Positions 14,725 to 18,391 of a stretch of 18,391 nt of DNA are shown here, piece by piece. Every line of letters begins with the position of its first letter. Position 1 is the stretch's first letter. The notes below the pieces were generated by a model, which saw only the letters and a program-made list of their open reading frames with translations, ran no database searches and was not told where the DNA came from. The position numbers and the translations under genes were made by a program. Source of the DNA: UBA8110 sp964597275 (lineage in GTDB: Bacteria; SAR324; NAC60-12); assembly GCA_964597275.1 (NCBI GenBank), contig CAZQXS010000075.1:1-18391 (forward strand). The letters run 5' to 3'.

Positions 14725-15284
14725 CACAAAACCGGCTCTTCGCCGTCCCAGAAGGGTTCCAGTTCCACGCCCAGCCCATCGGCGACACGATTGACGTAGG
14801 CGTAGTAGCCCACCACCTGCACGATGTCAAGAATGCCCACGTCGCTGAATCCAGCATCACGCAACGCCTGCACGTCGGCTTCCTCCATGTTCCACGGCTC
14901 CCGCGTGAGCTTGGCCGCGTAATCCAGCATCACCCGGTCCTGCTCGGAAATGCCGGAGGTCTTGTAGTCGTTGATGAATTTTTTGACCCACTCGCCATCA
15001 CGAGTGATTTGACGGAGTCCCGCTCCGTGGTGGATGATTCAGTAGTGGCACTGGTTGACCTTGGACACCACCACTGCGATCATCTCGCGCTGCTTGCGCA
15101 AGAGATCCTTGGTGCCCTTCATGGCCGAGTGGTAAAGCTCCACATGCCCCTTCAGCGTGGGCAGGTTGATGCTGTGAATCCGCAGGATGTCATCCACGCC
15201 ACCCCACGGGTCGCGCAGCTTGTCATACCATTCCTTGAGTTCCCCTTCCGCATCCGCTTCCGGGATCATTGGCACCCAGGCCAT
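14724..15284 (-). CDS. AhpD-like (carboxymuconolactone decarboxylase fold) peroxidase-related protein, putative selenoprotein with CxxU
   Basis: Two same-frame blocks, 15284-15042 and 15038-14724, join across one TGA at 15041-15039. The product is 186 residues with the TGA as residue 82, the normal length for peroxidase-related AhpD-like enzymes. The first block ends QREMIAVVVSKVNQCHY; the second begins IIHHGAGLRQITRDGEWVKKF, and later has ISEQDRVMLDYAAKLTREP. In relatives this join reads NQCHYCxxHHGAGL, so the TGA replaces the second Cys of the redox CxxC, giving Cys79-His-Tyr-Sec82 followed by His85-His86. A short hairpin follows the TGA (separate entry). The ATG has the strongest ribosome site in the window (AGGAGG, 4 nt spacing). 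Family enzymes reduce peroxides through this site. A nonsense mutation is the alternative, but conservation on both sides of the TGA argues against it. Confidence 0.82.
15012..15028 (-). promoter_or_regulatory. Candidate bacterial SECIS hairpin for UGA recoding
   Basis: In the mRNA the stem is ACGGAG (15028-15023) paired with CUCCGU (15017-15012), a perfect 6-bp helix closing the 5-nt loop CGGGA (15022-15018). There are 16 nt between the UGA and the apical loop, and the second loop base is G. This fits the published rule of thumb for bacterial SECIS elements: a small apical loop with a G in its first two bases, 16-37 nt after the UGA. Confidence 0.7.
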
Positions 15285-15288
15285 CGTT

Positions 15289-15294
15289 CCTCCT
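15289..15294 (-). promoter_or_regulatory. Strong Shine-Dalgarno of the AhpD-like gene
   Basis: AGGAGG on the minus strand with 4 nt to the ATG at 15284. It fixes the start of the putative selenoprotein and contrasts with the weak ribosome sites of most other genes here. Confidence 0.85.
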
Positions 15295-15340
15295 TTGTTT
15301 GGGTTATTGTCATTCTGTCGGAGCTTCTAGCCGTCGAAAA

Positions 15341-15997
15341 TCAGGCGGTGCGCCAGACGAAGACACAGCCCAGGTCGTCCCTGTGCTCGGCGGCAAGGGG
15401 CATGGGCGGTGCCCACGGGGTCTGCTCTACAAGTTCCCAGCGCCCGGAGATCGCAAATTCCTCCGACTTTGTCTGAAAGCCCATCTGCGTCCAGGAGTAT
15501 TCCATCTGCGGAATCACCACAACGCCTCCGGGCTGCACGACCCGCAGCACTTCCTCCAGACCCTCCGGAGACACATGCCCTTGCGTGAAGACCCCCACAG
15601 CAACCACTCCCTCAAAGGCATCGTCCGCAAAGGGCAGGCGCTTGAGCAAGTCCCCCACCTGCGCCTCGCGATAAGCGCCCGTCGCCTTAGCGACTTCCAG
15701 CATTTCCGCAGAAAAATCCGTGGCCGTCAAGTTCGTGTATCCCAAGTCCCGCAGCCAAGCTCCCACGAGTCCGGTGCCCGCGCCCGCATCCAAGAGAGCC
15801 GCATCGCGATTGGAGACGTGACGCGCCACCATTGCGGAGGCCAACGCAGGAAAGCGGTAGCCCATGCTGGCAACGTCCACGTCGTAGTCCTCGGCCCAGT
15901 CGGCATACGCGCCGGACAGTTCCTCGGTGGTTCCGGCCCCATAGACCTGATCCAAATGGTCGTCAATCGGTTTTCTTGCGGGAGGTGTTGCCATCAT
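15341..15997 (-). CDS. Class I SAM-dependent methyltransferase (METTL27-like)
   Basis: The 218-aa protein has the Rossmann SAM site LLDAGAGTGLVGAWLRDLG (motif I, about residues 68-86), the acidic ribose-binding strand LTATDFSAEMLEVAK, and the motif IV region FEGVVAVGVFTQGH. LEEVLRVVQPGGVVVIPQ follows. The N-terminal YADWAEDYDVDVASMGYRFP is typical of methyltransferases annotated as METTL27/WBSCR27-like. The substrate is unknown. ATGs at 15997 and 15994 are both possible. The gene follows the GcvT-like gene by 26 bp and precedes the AhpD-like gene, so it probably belongs to one minus-strand operon. Confidence 0.88.
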   Translation of the reverse strand: MMATPPARKPIDDHLDQVYGAGTTEELSGAYADWAEDYDVDVASMGYRFPALASAMVARHVSNRDAALLDAGAGTGLVGAWLRDLGYTNLTATDFSAEMLEVAKATGAYREAQVGDLLKRLPFADDAFEGVVAVGVFTQGHVSPEGLEEVLRVVQPGGVVVIPQMEYSWTQMGFQTKSEEFAISGRWELVEQTPWAPPMPLAAEHRDDLGCVFVWRTA

Positions 15998-16023
15998 GTC
16001 AGGTTTGTTGCGGAATTTCGGAT

Positions 16024-17181
16024 TCAAGTCCGCATCCGCTCGTTGGTTGGATCGAAGGGCGGTTCTACAAGGAGTTGCGCTGCCTGCGGCGTGCCCTGCA
16101 CCTGCACACAAATTTCGGCTTCCACCGGGGGCAGCCCTCCCTGAAAGTACGCCAGCGCCAAATTCTTGCCCGTGCGATGCCCGAACGCGCCGGACGTGAC
16201 CTTGCCGGATTTGCTGCCGCTCACCCACACCACCTCCCCGTTTTGGGCTTCCGGCGCAGGGTTCTCCAGTTCCAGCAAGCCCATGCGCCACGGGTTTCCT
16301 TCCTCGCGGGCCAGCATGCCCTCGAGTCCGGTGAACTCGCGCAGGGGCGTTTTCACGAACAACCCCAGCCCCGCCTCCAGCGGGCTGCGCTCCGGGATCA
16401 GATCCGTGCCCCATGCCCGGTAGCCCTTTTCCAGCCGCATCGAGTTCGCCGCATGCGCCCCAAAATGGCACAGGCCAAACGTTTCCCCCTCGGCAAGGAG
16501 CGCCTCGTACACCGCAGGCAGGTCGTCTGCCGCCATGTGCAGTTCCCAGCCAAGTTCGCCCACATACGACACCCGCAAGGCCCAGACCGGACAGCCAGCC
16601 ACCGCGACTTCTCGGATGGTCAGCCACGGAAACGCCGCGTTGCTCAAATCCGCATCGGTCACACCTCCCAGCAAACTGCGGGAGTCCGGCCCCATGACGC
16701 TCAGGATACCAAGCTCGCGGGTGCGGTTCACCACCTCCACGTCAAACCCGGAGGCGCGGTGGCACAGCAATTCAAAATCCTGCTGCTCGGCGGCGGCGGC
16801 GCTGTTGACGTACTGCAAGTTCTCGTGCAGCCGGGACACCGTGAACTCCGAAGCCACCCCGCCATCCGGATGCAGGGCGTGCAACAGGCCGATGCGCCCG
16901 TCAATCCGCAGGGGCGTGTTTGTGCCCAGCGTGAACAAAAACTCGGCGGCGTGCGGACCCCGGATTTCAAACTTGGAAAATGCGGTCAAGTCGTGAACCC
17001 CCACCCCAGCACTCACCTGCCGACACTCCTCCCCCACGGCATCCGAACCCTCACGCACAAAGTAAGCCGGACGCTTCCAGCCGTGGGCGGCTTCCATCAC
17101 CGCCCCCTGCCCCAGCAGCCGCTCGTACAACGGACTGGTGCGCAGGGGAGGTTCCGCAGGAGGAGTTTCAGGTGAACGCAT
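16024..17181 (-). CDS. GcvT-like folate-dependent aminomethyl/methyltransferase, dimethylglycine dehydrogenase C-terminal type
   Basis: The 385-aa protein is a free-standing GcvT module. Its N-terminus, RTSPLYERLLGQGAVMEAAHGWKRPAYF, and the later RVSYVGELGWELHM and MRLEKGYRAWGTDLIPERSPLEAG, resemble the C-terminal folate half of dimethylglycine and sarcosine dehydrogenases more than T-protein of the glycine cleavage system. Related free-standing proteins include DmdA, which demethylates DMSP onto tetrahydrofolate. The FAD-binding oxidase half is absent here. A role in passing one-carbon units from methylated amines to tetrahydrofolate is likely; the substrate is not determined. The ATG at 17181 follows agaagg closely; a TTG at 17205 is an alternative. 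It starts a likely operon with the methyltransferase and AhpD-like genes. Confidence 0.87.
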   Translation of the reverse strand: MRSPETPPAEPPLRTSPLYERLLGQGAVMEAAHGWKRPAYFVREGSDAVGEECRQVSAGVGVHDLTAFSKFEIRGPHAAEFLFTLGTNTPLRIDGRIGLLHALHPDGGVASEFTVSRLHENLQYVNSAAAAEQQDFELLCHRASGFDVEVVNRTRELGILSVMGPDSRSLLGGVTDADLSNAAFPWLTIREVAVAGCPVWALRVSYVGELGWELHMAADDLPAVYEALLAEGETFGLCHFGAHAANSMRLEKGYRAWGTDLIPERSPLEAGLGLFVKTPLREFTGLEGMLAREEGNPWRMGLLELENPAPEAQNGEVVWVSGSKSGKVTSGAFGHRTGKNLALAYFQGGLPPVEAEICVQVQGTPQAAQLLVEPPFDPTNERMRT

Positions 17182-17321
17182 TGCCTTCTTCACGGGCTTG
17201 CCCAAAAACTGGAACTGTCAGGTCTGGGAATCGAAAGCTGACGGGGTTGGGTGACTGACCCTCCAACTTTAGCACCTTCCGAAATCGGCGGCAACCCTTG
17301 AGCCGCGCAACCTCTGTCACA

Positions 17322-18245
17322 CTACTCCCCGGTTTTCACGGGGGTTTTGGATTCACTGATCATGATCAGCGCCGTGCTTGAGATGATCACCGCCGCTCCG
17401 AGCCACGTCCAGATTTCCGGGATCTCTCCAAAAAACAGGAACCCGAACAGGCTCACCCACACCAAACGGGTGAAGTCCATCGGCAGCACCGCCGTCGCGT
17501 CGGAGAGCTTGAACCCGGAAACCGCCCCCAAGTGTCCCAGCGATCCCAGCAGCCCCATCACCGTCACCCAGAAGAGGTCGTTCCAACTGGGCCACGTCCA
17601 GTGCCACAGCGCAAACGGGAAGGTCAATACGGTGGTTGAAATCGTGAACCACACGATGATGCCCACCGTGCTGTCCGTGCGGGTGAGCAGCTTCATGATC
17701 ACCATTCCCCCGCCCCACATCACCGCAGAAAACAGGACGATCATCGAGCCAAGGTTGACCTCGATCATCCCCGGACGCAGCACCACCAGCACCCCCGCAA
17801 ATCCCAAGGCCACCGCAACCCAGCGGCGCAAGCGCATCTGCTCGCCAAGAAACACCACTGCCGCCAGCGACCCGAAAATCGCGTTCGTGAAGCTGAGGGT
17901 CGTCGCCTTGGCGAGTTCGATCACGCTGATGCCGTAAAACCACGCCAGCATGGCACTGACGCTGGTGACGGCCCGCAGCAGATTCAGCTTCACCTGCTGC
18001 GTCTTCATGGTTCCCAGCCCCTCCCGCAACAGGAGCGGAAGCAGAAACAACAACCCAAACAGGCTCCGGAAGAAGGCGATTTGGAAGGGGTGCATCTCCG
18101 CGCTCAAGTAGCGGATCACCGTGTGCATGCCCGCCAGCACTCCGGTTGCGAACAGCATCAGGAGGCCACTGCGGATCACGTTGGGAAGACGATGCCACCA
18201 GTGAGGATGTACTAATATATTTCGGAACGGGGCATCGTCTTTCAT
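17322..18245 (-). CDS. EamA/DMT-family permease (RhaT/RarD superfamily)
   Basis: The 307-aa membrane protein has about ten hydrophobic segments in two EamA repeats. Repeat 1 includes RSGLLMLFATGVLAGMHTVI, FRSLFGLLFLLPLLL, AMLAWFYGISVIELAKATTL, GSLAAVVFLGEQMRLRRW and VALGFAGVLVVLRPG. Repeat 2 starts MIVLFSAVMWGGGMVIMK and ends LFGEIPEIW-like FGFLFFGEIPEIWTWLGAAV. Members export or import small metabolites; the substrate cannot be inferred. The ATG at 18245 is used; a GTG at 18260 adds five residues. A gap of about 140 bp separates it from the GcvT-like gene, so the two may have separate promoters. Confidence 0.9.
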   Translation of the reverse strand: MKDDAPFRNILVHPHWWHRLPNVIRSGLLMLFATGVLAGMHTVIRYLSAEMHPFQIAFFRSLFGLLFLLPLLLREGLGTMKTQQVKLNLLRAVTSVSAMLAWFYGISVIELAKATTLSFTNAIFGSLAAVVFLGEQMRLRRWVAVALGFAGVLVVLRPGMIEVNLGSMIVLFSAVMWGGGMVIMKLLTRTDSTVGIIVWFTISTTVLTFPFALWHWTWPSWNDLFWVTVMGLLGSLGHLGAVSGFKLSDATAVLPMDFTRLVWVSLFGFLFFGEIPEIWTWLGAAVIISSTALIMISESKTPVKTGE

Positions 18246-18288
18246 GTCTCGCAGAGGCACGGCGAATGAGGCTGAACTTGAGAATGAT

Positions 18289-18333
18289 TGGTTGCGGGGG
18301 CCGGATTCGAACCAGCGACCTTCGGGTTAGGAA
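18289..18333 (-). tRNA. 3' half of a tRNA-Arg(CCT) gene: partial, probable attachment site
   Basis: Read on the minus strand, the segment has an anticodon loop TTCCTAA (anticodon CCT at 18331-18329), the 3' anticodon strand CCCGA, variable loop AGGTC, T-arm GCTGG-TTCGAAT-CCGGC, acceptor strand CCCCGCA, discriminator A and encoded CCA. The 5' half is missing: no D-arm or matching TGCGGGG acceptor strand is found in the 58 bases left before the window edge, and the bases beside the loop do not restore the anticodon stem. A 3' tRNA fragment ending at the anticodon loop is the usual leftover of integration by a tyrosine recombinase. By that geometry the inserted element would lie to the right, outside the window. 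Confidence 0.7.
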
Positions 18334-18391
18334 TTCAAAGTACAGCGAAAACCCCGTCAACACGCAAGAAGAAAGCGCATGGCCTGAGCAG

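Noticed and set aside
14724..15284. Pseudogene with a nonsense mutation, or a genome that reads TGA as Trp or Gly
   Set aside because: Both halves are well preserved and the TGA falls exactly on the redox Cys with a suitable hairpin after it. Other genes here end in TGA at sensible places and use TGG for Trp, so a changed code does not fit.
18289..18391. Intact tRNA-Arg(CCT), or one interrupted by a group I intron
   Set aside because: No 5' half is present within normal tRNA length. An intron cannot be excluded because the window ends 58 bases on, but the base before the anticodon loop segment is not the G expected at a group I 3' splice site.

Overview
The window is an 18.4 kb stretch of a GC-rich (roughly 60%) bacterial scaffold with 16 protein genes, one short upstream ORF, several structured repeats and one 100-N assembly gap. 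The exact 100-N gap between repeat fragments suggests a draft or metagenome-derived assembly. The gene content (RmuC, Tat-exported family 5 solute-binding protein, MsrQ, MttB-family methyltransferase, GcvT-like proteins of the dimethylglycine dehydrogenase type) suggests a proteobacterium-like host. The lineage cannot be fixed from sequence alone.

Layout, left to right. Positions 1-2539 (minus): rmuC, cut by the window edge, preceded at 1 bp spacing by a class V PLP enzyme. Positions 2700-2816: a nested inverted-repeat element between divergent genes. Positions 2882-7257 (plus): an MttB-family methyltransferase, a small cupin, a PhnZ/TmpB-type HD oxygenase, an AT-richer secreted protein and a beta-lactamase-fold serine hydrolase. 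Positions 7386-11441 (minus): an M20 peptidase and an amidinotransferase-like protein (1 bp apart), then a Tat-type solute-binding protein without permeases. Positions 11550-13343 (plus): a 12-codon leader ORF, a gamma-butyrobetaine hydroxylase/TmpA-type Fe(II)/2-oxoglutarate oxygenase and MsrQ. Positions 13344-13614: repeats and the assembly gap. Positions 13615-18245 (minus): a second serine hydrolase, an AhpD-like protein with an in-frame UGA, a SAM methyltransferase, a GcvT-like protein and an EamA transporter. The right edge carries the 3' half of a tRNA-Arg(CCT) gene.

Two observations stand out. First, the AhpD-like gene (14724-15284, minus) is read through an in-frame TGA that sits where the family has the second Cys of its CxxC site. 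A 6-bp hairpin with a G in its short loop lies just downstream, as expected for a bacterial SECIS. This looks like a CxxU selenoprotein rather than a broken gene. Second, the window holds a GBBH/TmpA-like oxygenase, a PhnZ/TmpB-like HD oxygenase, an MttB-family methyltransferase and a folate-type GcvT-like protein. These could together convert 2-(trimethylamino)ethylphosphonate to glycine betaine plus phosphate and then strip methyl groups. Each family assignment rests on visible motifs; the pathway and substrates are inference.
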